DNA from: Trogon surrucura
Taxonomy: Eukaryota > Chordata > Aves > Trogoniformes > Trogonidae
Length of the DNA stretch: 64,000 nt
NCBI GenBank assembly: GCA_020746105.1
Contig: CM036618.1
Coordinates: forward strand, 97,024,122 to 97,088,121
Direction: 5' to 3'
Shown here: positions 26,170 to 38,600 of the stretch, piece by piece
Layout: each line of letters starts with the position of its first letter
Numbering within the stretch: position 1 is the stretch's first letter
Notes under the pieces: model-generated
Seen by the model: the letters and a program-made list of their open reading frames with translations, nothing else
The model's database searches: none
Told to the model about the DNA's origin: nothing
Position numbers and translations under genes: made by a program

Positions 26170-26372
26170 ATCTTCAAGAATGCAAAAGGGAAAATCTGAA
26201 GAACTACGGGCTGGTCAATCTCACCTTAGTCCCTAAGAAGGTGATGGAGAAAATTGTCCTGTAAAGCATTTCCAAACACATGAAGGGTAAGAACGTGACT
26301 GGGAACAGTCAGCATGTGTTCAAGAAGGGGAAATCTTGCTTGAACAACCTAATAGCCTTCTACAATGACATA
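26170..26372 (+). mobile_element. CR1 ORF2 fragment, N-terminal RT region
   Basis: The plus strand reads as the start of the CR1 reverse transcriptase: NLKNYGLVNLTLVPKKVMEK matches the family phrase [17 protein letters not shown] stop (TAA) then follows the ILxAISKH region, and further on come protein-level matches to VTGNSQHVFKKGKSCLNN and LIAFYNDI. Both ends are internal to the element: there is no 3' UTR and no tail. It is therefore a remnant of an older copy broken by later rearrangement. Confidence 0.85.
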
Positions 26373-26407
26373 CATCCAGATGTACTTTGTTTGTGTGTCT
26401 GAATTCA

Positions 26408-26780
26408 GTTCTGCACTCCTTGCTCATCCATACAGGCCTCCTGACACTTTTGCTTGCTTTCCTACTCTTTAGTGTGGTCCTTTCCTGTGCACCTATCTCT
26501 CCTGGACCCCTCTTCTCTCTGGGGCCATATCCTGTAGGATTTTTTCAAACAGGAGTCTGAAGAGCCTGATGCTGAAACCGAGGGCTGTGGTCTTGCTTTT
26601 TGTCCTGCTCGCTCCTCTGAGGGTCTTCAGCTCCACAATCTGATGGTCAAGGCTGCCTCTGACTTGAAGTGATGTCTCCGACCACCTCCTCCTTGCTCAC
26701 AGTATGACGTCCAGCAAAGCATCTTTTCTTTTTCACTCCTCAATCACTTGTTTGTACATGACAATACCTTTGCTATATAT
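26408..26780 (-). mobile_element. CR1 ORF2 fragment, endonuclease-RT linker region
   Basis: Read on the minus strand this encodes decayed CR1 ORF2 sequence from the end of the endonuclease domain into the linker. LDVIL is followed by KEEVVGDI, then DHQIVELKTLRGASRTKSKT (family: SDHEMVEFKILR) and finally RKASKSVRRPVWMSKE (family: RRPAWMNKEL). The frame shifts between these blocks, so it is not functional. It lies opposite in strand to the RT piece on its left and on the same strand as the CR1 3' half on its right, whose tail begins 19 bases away. Confidence 0.8.
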
Positions 26781-26798
26781 TGCTCTGTGCCAATAGGT

Positions 26799-27362
26799 AT
26801 CATAGAATCATAGAATCACAGAATGGCCTAGGTTGGAAGGGACCTTAGAGATCATTTAATCCAACCTCCCTGTCACGGGCAGGGATGACTCTCAACTAGA
26901 TCAGGCTGCTCAAGGCTCTGTCCAACTCGACACTGAACACCTCCAGGGAGGGGGCAGCCACCACCTCTCTGGGCAATTTATTCCAAAGTCTTGCCACCCT
27001 CGTACTGAAGAATTTCTTCCTAAGATCCAACCTAAATCTGTTCTCCTTCAACTTAAACCCATTTCCTCTTGTCCTATCAGTCAACGCTCTTGTAAAAAGT
27101 CCCTCCCCAGCCTTCCTGTAGGTTCCCTTCAGGTATTGAAAGGCAGCTATTAGGTCCCCCCGAAGTCTTCTCTTTTCAAGACTGACCAATCCCAGCTCCC
27201 GCAGCCTGTCCTCATAGCAGAGGTGCTCCAGCCCCGGATCATCTTTGTGGCCCTCCTCTGAACATGCTCCAACAGATCTATGTCCCTCTTATGGTGAGGA
27301 CACCAGAACTGGACACAGTATTCGAGGTGGGGTCTCACAAGAGCAGAGTAAAGGGGGAGAAT
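26799..27362 (-). mobile_element. CR1 LINE, 5'-truncated 3' half
   Basis: The left end shows the CR1 tail in reverse complement (two ATCATAGA octamers, one variant unit, then GGTTGGAAGGGACC). The body encodes the C-terminal region of ORF2 on the minus strand, and the element is truncated near 27362 at the [17 protein letters not shown] block. It belongs to a different CR1 subfamily from the copies at 41142 and 45909: the insert [17 protein letters not shown] is longer and the 3' UTR differs. No target-site duplication was evident, which is normal for CR1. Confidence 0.95.
26896..27362 (-). pseudogene. CR1 ORF2 C-terminal fragment with a frameshift
   Basis: Two overlapping minus-strand frames together cover the end of CR1 ORF2. 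The upstream one (27150-27365) encodes [20 protein letters not shown] and [20 protein letters not shown], then runs into non-CR1 sequence. The downstream one (26896-27189) resumes with [20 protein letters not shown] and ends at the normal C-terminus after [16 protein letters not shown] single frameshift in the [14 protein letters not shown] region explains both. The endonuclease and RT catalytic motifs lie in the missing 5' part, so no activity is possible. Confidence 0.85.
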
Positions 27363-30300
27363 CATGAATATTGTTCTGAGTTCACAGCACTAACAGTGAA
27401 AGCTGTCCTCACGAGGTATGAATGCCAGGAAGTCACACGCTGCATCGCTTTGTTTCCATAATTCTTAAAATGAGACTTTTGGCAAAAATAACCCCAGTAG
27501 CACTGACAGGATATTCTATCATCACTGTTTAAGATGTGATGTTTAGTAAAAATTCTACCTGATCTATCTTTATTCACACACACACCTAAAAATCAAATAA
27601 AAAATACACATTAAGGCCCTCATTCAGAAAAGTGGTGAGTATTTTTTGTACAGCTCACTTTAAAGCTCTTTTCTATACTGATCTGAGCTTGGCAAAATAT
27701 TAAAGTTAGCACGTTCAAGCATCCTGCCTAATGTAAGATTAATTCTCATAGAAGTTAAGATGAATGTTTGCAACTACAATTTTACAGCCCTCGTTCATCT
27801 CTACAGTGAGAGACTAAATACTCTTCAAAATATTGGCTCTGCCACACTGTCAACAGAAAGCAATAAGTTTTGCCTGCCCAAACTGAAATAGGTAACAGAG
27901 CCTTCATTTCCAAGGATGGGCGCTCAAAGTTCTTCAAACATGAGACATTTTTTAAAAGCACCTGAACTCGACTTCCAGAAAATCAAAGGCAATGAAAATC
28001 ACTAAATAGCTTTGAAAAGCTGCTTGTAACTTCAGTGTTGCCCGATTTTTAACTGTTGAAAATTGGAACCTTAATGTTATACTAACACGTTTTTACATTT
28101 TCCCTAGAAACAGACGGAAAAATGTTGCTCACGCTACGCCAACACCATGTTGTTACACAGCCTTTATTAAAATTGCTTTAAGGCCAAAAACTGTATGCAC
28201 AAAGGCAAGGGGGTGGGGAATGTTGGCAGCTCCTTTATACCTTCGGGCTTGAGTCCTTTAACTCTCAGCCAGCTCTTGTGCATCATCGAAAAGTGCCCAT
28301 AGCTTCTACGAAGGGTAAGGAAGTTGGGTGCCGTGCTGGGTACCGCATCAACTGCATCTACACGACCCTTGCCCTGCCAAGGGTAGGCAAGACATTCAAA
28401 TAAAAAGGGAGAAGAGAAGGGGGAACATGTACAAAAGGAAGAAATCCGAAGTTCACAAATTAAAGAGAGAAGTGCAAGAGGAATGACATTTAAAGGAAAT
28501 AATAAAATTAGGGAATTAACATCCACTTTTCTTTAAATCTAGGAGAAAAAAAAATGAAACAACACGGTTCTTCCTTGTCTTGCTCAGAGATTAATCCCAG
28601 TTATGACAAACAGCATCAGATAGGCATCTGTGTGTGTATACATATATCAATATGTCTTGAATACACACTGCTAAAACACGATCCAAAGCCACTGAATTAA
28701 ATGGAAGGATTCCCATTTGGCTGCGGTGAGTTTTGGACCAGGTCCGCAAACTTTGCAGATTCAGGTTTCAAAAAAGAAAGGGACAATAAAATGCTAGATT
28801 AATTCTCATTCTGAAAAATCTGAGATGATTTATCAGAGAAAAAAGAAACAGGTGGCAGGGGGAGAACAAAACCAAAAGAAAACCCACAACTTTTAATTTT
28901 CCAGCCATATAAATGCCTTCAATTAACTGATATTGATTTCTCTTTGCCTATATTGAGAATTTTTACATCCCTAAAGGAAGCAAGTAAAAACATTTCCATG
29001 ATAACCATAAAAATCACTGGAGAGAAAACAAAGTTTTCTGTTTCATTACCTTTTCTGTGTGGTAATGAATTACAAAGCAAGAACAGTGCAGGTTCAATTA
29101 AGTAACTAAATAAAAAGGAATTAAAAGCCACAGGGGATCTTTATTTTACTTATGTTCAAGTAGGGTCCGACTCCAGGCCTCATTGACTTATTTGTACCAT
29201 ATAATGGGGTTTAATTTCTGTAAAACCAGTCTGTCAGCATTAGCTGATCATAATTAGGAAAATGGGGTTAGAGAAAACAGACCTACTGAAAATATCTTTT
29301 CCCAAGTGTAACCTTCCCCCCTTTCTGCTTCTCTCCAAATGGGATTATCCTGAGCTCTCAGCACACAGCAAAATAAAAATGAACCCTCTGGCAAAAAAAA
29401 GGCCCTTCCTTAGAAACATAAGGTACAATCCTGGAAAACGCTGAATTCTCTTGTCCCAATTCATCAAGCACCTGAGCACACGTTCACCTTTAACCACTTG
29501 CTTAGATCCTTCACTGACTTCAGGTTTAGCATCTGCATAAAGAAGCTCTCAGTGTCTTGTGAATTGCAAGTTCATGCTAAGTGGTGAGAGATTCATCTAA
29601 AAAGGAAATACAGGGTTTTTTTTAGAACTTGAAGAAAAAAAAGCTGTGGGTTTGGTTTTGGGTTTCTTATTTTGAAGTCTCAGTTCTTATTTTAGTTAAA
29701 TAACTCATGACTTCATTATAGACAGTTTCACATGGGCAAAAACAAGACTCCTGGAGACATACGCAGTATTAAATTTGTGCTGAATGGAAAATTTCAGAGG
29801 AACTGGCACCTACGGGATTGCTTTGCCAATGGAAAGCAGTTTTATGTGGATCTTGGATTCACATATACACATATGCCAGTGCATACACACATGCAAAAAT
29901 CAGCACAGGAAAATTAGGGATTCTACTGAAGGCAGTATTAGAAGTCTTAGAGACTCCAATGAAGCCACGGTTTCATCCACAACCTTTACACATGTTGGCT
30001 GGGACTCGTCACCTCTAACGTCTGCAGTCTCATGGTCACTTGTCCCAGGCCACACCAGCCACGTGTGTGTGACTGAGGGTGGCACCTAGGGAGGGGGACA
30101 TCCCACCAGCCACGGTGGGCAGCCTGTCCTTCTGCCAGTGCATGGCATAATGAAAGGATCAAAATGCCTTTTGATCTTCCCAGTCTGGTCCTGAACCTGC
30201 AAGACACCTGACACAGCCTCAGCAGGGACCTCTGGCACCTCTGTCCCCCCATGGTTCACTGCTCCCCTCTGCAGTAGAGTTCCCCAGGGCTCTGCACCCC

Positions 30301-31662
30301 TGCAGCAAGCCCCCCTTCCCACCCTCTACAGCCCTGAATCGAGGGAGGCCAAAGGCAAGAAAGCATGAGCACCCCTGTAATGGCAGTTCTCCAAGCACAC
30401 TGCATAGCCATAGAGAGAAAAAGAGAGCCTGTCCCACCACATTTCATGAGCAATAGGTACAACCATACATCTCACTAAGAGCTGCCCCTCCAAAGGGCAT
30501 GGGTTGAAAAAAAAAAATCACTTGCAGAAATCTGTTTGCAGGAAGATAACTCAGTATTACTCATAAATCAGGCCACTCCATTTCTCTGCCAAAATATTCA
30601 AAAATTTTCTTTTTTGGGCTGCTCATTTTTCATTCCTTCAGGCTACGTTTAACCAAGTAATCTCCCCATAAATCCCAGCTCCTGCTGCCATTCGTTGTGC
30701 AGTGGGTCTTGATTAGAAATTCTTAGAATCGGTGCATTCCTGCTGCATGACAACCCTCCAACCTCTTCCCTTTCAAAAGGAACAAAATGGAAATCAGTTC
30801 TTTTCCAAGTTTACCAGAAGGGCAGCCAAATGCTGATGTTATACAGTAAGATCTTGAACTGGGAACTAGGCAGCTATTTTAATCAGTGGGCTTATTTCAC
30901 GTCCATCAAGGACAGTATATTTAGAACTGGACAAGCTGTTTGTTCACTGCACCCCTGATCTAGAAAAATGACCCAAGCACAGCATTTCTCAGATAGACTC
31001 TTGCGCACTTTGGCAAGCTCCCGTGAAAGGGAGTCTAGATAACACAGCAGCTATCAACAGGGCCAGGATTTTCATAAGTGCAAAGAAACGTCCCTGCAAC
31101 GTACAGCTGGACCCCTCACTGCTGTTTATTCGATCATAGCTGTCTAATCATGCCTTCTAGGCTCCATCAGAGTATTTGAGTGAATTACTCAGGTCAAGGC
31201 ACTAAAATAAAAGCAGCTCTTTTATCGCTGCTTATCCACCTGGAGCAAAGCGTATGTGAAAGTGATAAAAGTGATGATTTCTGAGAGACTGACAGTAAAC
31301 AGAGTAGCAAAGCTCTCATGCCACACCAAGACAGAGCTTGAGCCAGAAAGAAGGAAGAGCTTTTTAAGGCACCACTTCCCAGCCCTGCCACCATGCAGTA
31401 GTGCAGCAGGCTGCCGGCATTTTCAGAAGAGCATAGACCCCTTGCTGGGCATTAAAACAAGCAGAAGGATTTTGGAAAGAGCTTGCCTCCACGCTAGCTG
31501 TACTTATCATATGGCAAAGGTAAGAACAATTGGATGGGAACTGGTCTCTGCTTAAAATCAAACTTTTGTTTGATCTGTCTGTTGAAGTAGAAATGTAGCA
31601 GATGTGAAAGAAGGATCCTTGGTGACTGCTGGCAGCATAAAGGGCCTGCAGCATCCAGAGAG
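27363..31662. other. Unassigned non-coding DNA
   Basis: About 4.3 kb with no recognisable exon, LINE or SINE. The frames present are short and shadowed. The 29900-30450 part is more GC-rich and has several overlapping frames on the minus strand, none with a known motif. Confidence 0.5.
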
Positions 31663-31743
31663 ATCACAGAATGTCAGGGGTTGGAAGGGACCTCTGAAGA
31701 TCATCTAGTCCAACCCCCCTGCCAGAGCAGGATCACCTAGAGT
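31663..31743 (-). mobile_element. CR1 3' UTR end, about 80 bp
   Basis: ATCACAGAATGTCAGGGGTTGG is followed by the GATCATCTAGTCCAACCCCC phrase and CCAGAGCAGGATCACCTA, in the same order as the 3' UTR of the well-preserved element at 45909. This is the same subfamily inserted as a very short 5'-truncated copy: only 3' UTR is present and no ORF2 codons remain. Confidence 0.9.
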
Positions 31744-34700
31744 GTTGCAGCTCTGTCTTTCCTTCACCTCCCTTCCCATATCCCACCTTGATTTTTTGCC
31801 CTCTTTGCCTGTGCGGGTCACAATCTGTCGTCACACGAGTCACCCTTCAATGTCAGATCCTCTCCCTACAAAAGTACAACATGAGAGTGACATCTACTTC
31901 TCAGCAACATGCAGTTTTACTGCAGCTACAAACTACAGCTTCAAGATGAAGAACGGGGGTCCCAACTGCTTCCTCAAACACCCACCAAGCCTGATGTTAT
32001 TTTAAAAATAGTATTTCACTGGGATGAGGTATAAAGCAAGCGAGCAAAGTATCATTTGCTCCACTAATGCCTGCAGAGTTATAACATTCTTGCTATAATC
32101 TGCTTGCAGATGTACTGTAGGTATTGAGAAAGAGCTCAAAGACTCAAAAGAATCAGGAAATGACCATTTTCTGGGGTACACAGTCAGCTTGTTTTGTATA
32201 AACTGTCTGGCTTACTAAGACAGGCTCATCTTAGACTTGCCAGCCAAGCGATATGAGCTACTGATGTATGTCTGGAAAATATTTATGATAAAAATTAGGG
32301 TTGCAAAAAGAATAGCAAGTAAGTAGCTGATCCAGCTGGCATGCAAATTGGGCACAATGTTTATCAGCACAAATATGTTCATCAGCACTACCACCTAGTC
32401 CTTCTGGAGAACAGTAGGTACTCATGGATCCTCATGACCATTAAGCAGTTGATTTTCCTTCAGCCTCAATAAAAAACGTTATCCAGGGGACATTTAACCA
32501 GCTATCATACCATTTGACACAGCAACATCAGGGCTTTTGCCCTGATGCACTCCAAGATGGAAGTGAGGTGCTTAAAGTTTTTGACTTCCACTGGTATTTC
32601 ATCAAACAGTGCAATACCTTGGGACTTCATCAAGCCCCTGGTGCTGGGTAGAACGTGGCATGGTAAAATTGACATAATTGGAAAACAGAGCAGCTGAGCA
32701 TCTTTATAAAGGTACGGCACACACTTTCTGACATCCCTCCTCTGCCTAAGCAAGCTCTGCAGGTTACTGGGGGACTGCAGCAGCAAGTTGTGTTGCAAAA
32801 GAAATGTCTCCATGCCAGTTTTTGCATGACGATTCCAGCCTGCGCCGAGTGAACACTGCACGGGTGCAAAGGGCTTGAGGGAACCGGAGGGGACAGAAAG
32901 GCCCCACGACGGGGAGTTTTTGTGTGGACACAGCACCGTGCATGCCCTACTGAACCTGCTCCTCTGCGCATGGGAGGAGGAGGGATGTCCACCTCTGAGC
33001 AGCGTTGGAGGGCAACTGGGTTAACAACAAGACAGTGCTACCGGGAGCTGCTGGCTCCACACGTCCTGTGGCTCTGGGGCTCTGCAGCACATCCTGGGTG
33101 TCCCCAGAGCCCCCTTCCTGGGGTGAGTCCTCTGCTGCCCTTGGGCGCTGCTGAGCTTTCACTGCTTTTGGGTTTCTCCCATCTACACAGCCACCTGTAT
33201 TCACAAAACTCAAATTTCAGTATTTCTCTTGTCTTAAGAGCAGCCAAAAGACTGACGCTGCATAAACACACAAACTTATGTTTCCTTGGGAAACAAACTG
33301 GTAAGAACCCATAGTCTACCCTGGCTTTTGAGTGAAATAACCAATCTAGGAATTGCTGTAGTAACGCACACCTTAATATTGCTGAGGAAGGAGAAACCAG
33401 CTCCCAGCCATCTTCCACCCTACTGTAGAAAGGTCGAAGGCAACAGCTGGTAACTTCTAAAACAATCTGCTTCAGCAGCTGCCCTTTCCAGAAATGTCCT
33501 GAGACCTGTTCTGCCAGGAGAGCCCAGCAGAGCATCCATGCTCTCTCACTAGCCTGGTAGACCCTAGTCACACTAGTTTTTTTCACTGTAGGTTTTCCAA
33601 TCCTGTGACGATCCTACATTATAGTGTTTTTAAAAAGCCAAATATGAGTCATATCACCAAAAAGTACAATTTGGCTCTAAATCCATAAATGCTGTGGTTC
33701 AGTTCCTTGATGGGCAAGGTCTGACAGTGTGACCTGGTGCCCTGTAGTCCACCCTATTCCCGTAACATAAGAGAAAGAAAACCTTCCTGGCCATCTGACT
33801 TCTTACAAACGTTACTTCTTTGTCTCAGGACAGCTTGGACAGCTTTGGGATCCAAGACCGACTTTGTATTCACCCTGCTGAGGCTTTCTAGAAATGAGTC
33901 TGTTCCAGTGTGGGTCACTCAGACTGTGGGATAACTGGAAACTTCAGTGTTTATTAGTTTTCATTTTCAGTACTGAGTGTATTTTCAATGCTGACTCACA
34001 GAGTGATTTTAAAGGAATAATTGCTTCCAGATGTCATGCCTATTTTGTTCTGAGGGAATACTGTAATCTCCATGAAGTTTACAGAACTAGAAAGATTGTT
34101 TTCTCCTAACTGAGTAGCTCTCTTTAGAGAATTTGGGAACATTACATATGCCATATAGATCATACAAATGCAAGTACAAACCCAAGACCTCTGAAAAACA
34201 CAGCTGATTGGTTTGAAACAATTCATAAAGACAAAATGTTGAGTGCGCATCAATTTTTGGTTTGCTTTGTAGTGAAAGCATTGTGTTGGGGTGTTGCTGT
34301 AAGGTCCAGTCAAAACAGACATTCCTGGAAGACTCAGATCTCCAATTTTACAGCAACATCCCTGGGCTAGGTGCAAATGTGCTTCAGATGATGCAAAGTC
34401 CGCTTTAACTTCAGTGTGCAAAGGCTGGAAAAGATAGACATTCTTGAAAAAGAGGCACGGGGGAAAATTAAAACTCTGCCATGAGGGACATGCTCAGCTT
34501 TGACCAGTTTTCATTGCACTTCTTTAGTCAGCTCATTTCTGGGCTTTCTCACTTCTACAATATGTGCACAGATATCAGGTAAGGTAACAAATTTGCATAA
34601 AATGGCTCAAAGATAAGGTCAGAACATTGACAAAACACAATTTTATCCCTTCTGGGAATCAGAAGTTAACATTATCTAAACTCTGAGAGCATTCTCTAAA

Positions 34701-37700
34701 TTATTCTGGAGCAGCTTCAAAGTTGCACCTGTTTGGGTGCTGCGCTTACAAGAGCTGTGCTCTGTCCTACTATGTGAAGGATCCTGAATCTGTTATTCTA
34801 AACTTCCAGTTCCAGAAGGCATTATTTCCATAAATATAACTGCTTGTTGAAAGGCAGATACGTTCTACACATTTGGCACAACACAAGCGTGAGCAGGATT
34901 TCATGTGAGGCCCGTTAAGAGGAAAGGACAGGAAGAGATCACCTGCTCCAGGACACATTGAGAAAACCTGATACAGACAGATCAGTTGAAACACACTGAG
35001 GTGAAAATGACTGATGAATATAGAATAGTTGCAGTTTGTTGGCTGTGAAGTCCTGCAGGCTTGCTTATTTGCAAGGAAGTTTTGCATGGCTTTGTATGGC
35101 ACCCAGCTAAGGTGGTTGCAAGTTGCTGGAAGATACTGAGCAGATGAAAGTGAAATGTGGCAGCTTTAGGGGCAAAAATCAGTTTATAAGTTGATAACAG
35201 AGAGCTTCAATAAGATTTAAATGCATGATTTTGACCTTTCACTTGAGCCATTTTCTATTTTTAAAAGATTTTTTTATTCTATGCAATACAATAAAATCCA
35301 CTATACATCATTTGATTAGTAAGACTGATGAAGTGTTCTGGGTTTTTTTCCATCCTATATGAAGAAAAAACTCAAAATTGCAAACCTGCCCACAAAATGA
35401 AAAATTAAATTATCTCATTGCTCTACAACTAAGAGTGGGCGGTGTTAAAAACTACTGTCCTAATAACACAGGACAAGATGGATGTCACTAAAAAAAGATC
35501 TAGATGAAAATACAGCTAGAAATAAACTGTCCTCTGCATCAGAGCAGTCTGTAATAGGTAGGAAAATATGTTCCTTTTCCTCCAGAAATAGATTATACAG
35601 AACAGCATCATTTTGTGTACAACACCTACTTCAAAATGGCTCAAGAAGCTGTAATACCTAAAATAAGAAAGTAACCAAACTTATATTCGTGTTCAGCAAA
35701 ACTCCAAATATCATTCTAATACTATATCATGTGAACAGTGAGCACACGATAAAACATATTGATGAATGCAAGGAAACACAGATTTAACTTAAAGTCTTAA
35801 CTGAGTAAATACCAAAGACATCCAGGAGAGTTTAAGTCTGTGTTTAAGGGATTTCTTGAAGAGGCACCATTAATTTTAGCTGAAGGCATACAAAACTGAA
35901 GCTCTGCAAAACTTATAATATAGATAGGAGCAGGTCCTCTAAGCACTAAGCAACTAAAATATTAACAGAATTTAGGAGATGATATGCTGACCATTCAACC
36001 AGTTGACTGTATGAAAGAATTACTGCAGATGGTGGTAGTAAGGTCACCTGTTATCACAAGCTGCCTGGTATGTCCCATCACACTCTCCTATTTTCAAGTG
36101 TTTATAACTTGGTCAAGACATAGGCAATTTTTTGATACTATGTCTGATGGAATTAGATACTTCTTTGTAACCAGTGAAGCCCTCTCAAATCATCACAAAG
36201 ACGAGATTCTGAAATATACCGCTTTGCCCAGGTTGAAGTTGTTCGAAATTTTACCCATTTTGTTGAAAAATCCTATTGCTTCCAAAATAGTAAAGCCTGG
36301 GACTGGGATTTGGCACCGACTACCACTGTAAGGAACGCGCTTTTCGGCATCCTCCACAAACATTATCCCAAACCTGATCCAGCCATCAGCCTGATGAAAA
36401 GTGATCACGGTTCACACAGGTCCAAGAGGCACCTTGTCTCAAGGCTAAATCTTCTGATATCCAGCTGCAGCTCTTCTCTGCATACAGCATAACCACAGGC
36501 TTTGTTGTAATGCACAATACAAGGGATTTAATTTACACATTATAATTTAGTCTGCTTCTTTTAATTCTGATAGCCCCTAGTGCTTGAGTGCTTAACTTCA
36601 TGACCTTCAAGTTCTTTAAACTGCGTTAGGACATGGTATGAAGGACATCAAGCCACACACAAAGCCTTCACACAAAAATATATATAAAAAAATAATAATA
36701 GCACTGTGCTACCAAAACGCTCCTCTAAATATTGGCATTTTAACTAAAAGCAACATAAAATAGGTGCAAGAAATAGTCCACAAAGAGAAAAAATTCCTTT
36801 TCCTTAACAGCCAAAGGAGCCACGGGTAGGGATAGCCCACGTCGACCATGGCTCAAGCTTGCGTAAAAGGCACTTGATCCACACTAGAGATGCTTCCATG
36901 GGTCCCATAAGTACAAGCAGTGCCAGGAGAGACTATGCTGTGGCTCAGTAGCAGAGACACACATTGCTTCCGCACATTTTAAATAAAACTCAGTACTGTT
37001 TATTTATAGCTGCACTAACAGGTGTTATTGTAGCAGCTGGAAAAGGTGCTGCATAAAGACCTAATTCAAATTAATGGTGAGGTTCATTTTAAAACTAAGT
37101 CTTCACTTTAAAATAGGACTAAGGTCTTGACAGTACTCAAATCTTGCAGTCTGACTAATTTCAAGTGGCAGAGATCCTATGAGATCTGATATTTCACAAG
37201 ACTTCCCATCCACATGCCTTTCAGTTTGAGAAGCAATTCAGAATCACGGCTATGGGCATGCATCCAGCTTCAAAGCTACAGCCTGGACTGATCTCTATTT
37301 TAATCCCTCCTCCTCTTCTGCTGGGTATTATAAAACACAAGCTTTTGGCTTTGAAGCTTCTGACTTTTTCACTCTAAGAGCTGATACCTCTTGGTTCAGG
37401 TGAGAATGAAGCACTTAAAGACTTTACCTGGCAATTAGCTTTCCCTGCTCTTCTGACTTGTGTGAAGAACGAGGCATTGCCCTGCACAGTCTGTGGGGAT
37501 GAGCAGTGCTGGCAGCTGGTGGAAAGCAGAGATCGCTGTCCCTCAGAGGTGATGTCCCTCTGGGATCTCCCTCTCTCTAGTTGTGACCACCAGAGTCCTC
37601 ACTGCACCGGAACATCTCGGAAATGCTCTAACCCAGCATTTGCTAAGGTTTAAGCAGTGGTTTGAGCACTGTAAGATCACCAGGTGAAACCACGGCCGTT

Positions 37701-38492
37701 GTCAACATTCAGACACCTGTTGAAATGAACAATACTGAGTTCTGTATGCTGACACTCTGTATGCCAGCTCAAGCCTGAAGAAACATCTTTAACTGTCCTT
37801 TGATGTAGTGTAACAGCAGCTTGTTTAGATTGAGTTAGCCTGTGAAGGGGATTAGATCTTTTTTATATGATGCAGGACACAATGGGACTTGAAAAATCTG
37901 TTGAAGCCTGTAAGCTTTTCTGCAAGACAGTAGATTAAGTTGTGGAGGAGCACAACAGCCCCAAGGATGTGTCAGTGATTCAGTGCACAGTGCTCCGAGC
38001 AAACACACCCAGGGGATGATGCATACCAGTGGTCTGACAACATCCCCCACTCATGCAGCACGCTGTCACAAGGCTCCTTTCCTTGAGGACGTGCCAAATG
38101 ACATTTCTTGCAATTCCCTTCAGATTCCCTTCTAGGCAGTGACCACTGCTTCTAGCATGTCTCATACAATAGAGGTTTCTGAGCCTAAGACGGAGCGTCC
38201 TGGTTTTGCTTCCCTGACTGACTTCTTTGGCAGCCCCCTTGAAACCTGTGGCAGGTAGAGAAGCCCCCTTTTCCTGACACCAGCCAGCTCCCAAAACTAG
38301 TACCCCCCCTCTGCAGTGCTCCTACAGCCCTGCCTGGCCCCAGGGCCATCGGGCAGGGGCTCTGTGGGCAGCAGTCTGCCTCTGATCCATCCCCTGACAA
38401 CAGTCGCTGCAGCAAAAGGTAGTGGGAACAACTGGGGCAGTGGTGGGAAGCAAATCTGTGACCATGTAATAGAAGGCTGTGCCATCAGGAAT
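31744..38492. other. Unassigned non-coding DNA
   Basis: About 6.7 kb without a recognised repeat family or exon. The 32820-33180 part is relatively GC-rich and holds overlapping frames on both strands, including the longest non-LINE frame of the window (182 codons, minus strand, 33038-33586). Its translation has no signal peptide, coiled coil or family motif I can name. A frame of 115 codons lies at 35984-36331 on the plus strand, likewise unrecognised. An AT/AAT-rich patch lies near 36676-36705. Confidence 0.5.
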
Positions 38493-38600
38493 GAATAGAA
38501 TAGAGTAAGAATAAGAATAAAAGAATAAGAAAAAAAGAACAAGAATTACTTGAATTGGAAGGGACTTACAATGATCATCTAGTCCAACTGTCTGACATAC
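38493..38600 (-). mobile_element. CR1-type 3' end with expanded AGAATA tail
   Basis: TTGAATTGGAAGGGACTTAC and GATCATCTAGTCCAACTG match a CR1 3' UTR subfamily read on the minus strand. In place of the octamer tail there is about 50 bases of AGAATA/AAGAATA units (about 38493-38546), seemingly an expanded tail. The similarity fades after the GTCTGAC phrase near 38595, so the 5' edge is approximate and the copy is short. Confidence 0.75.
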
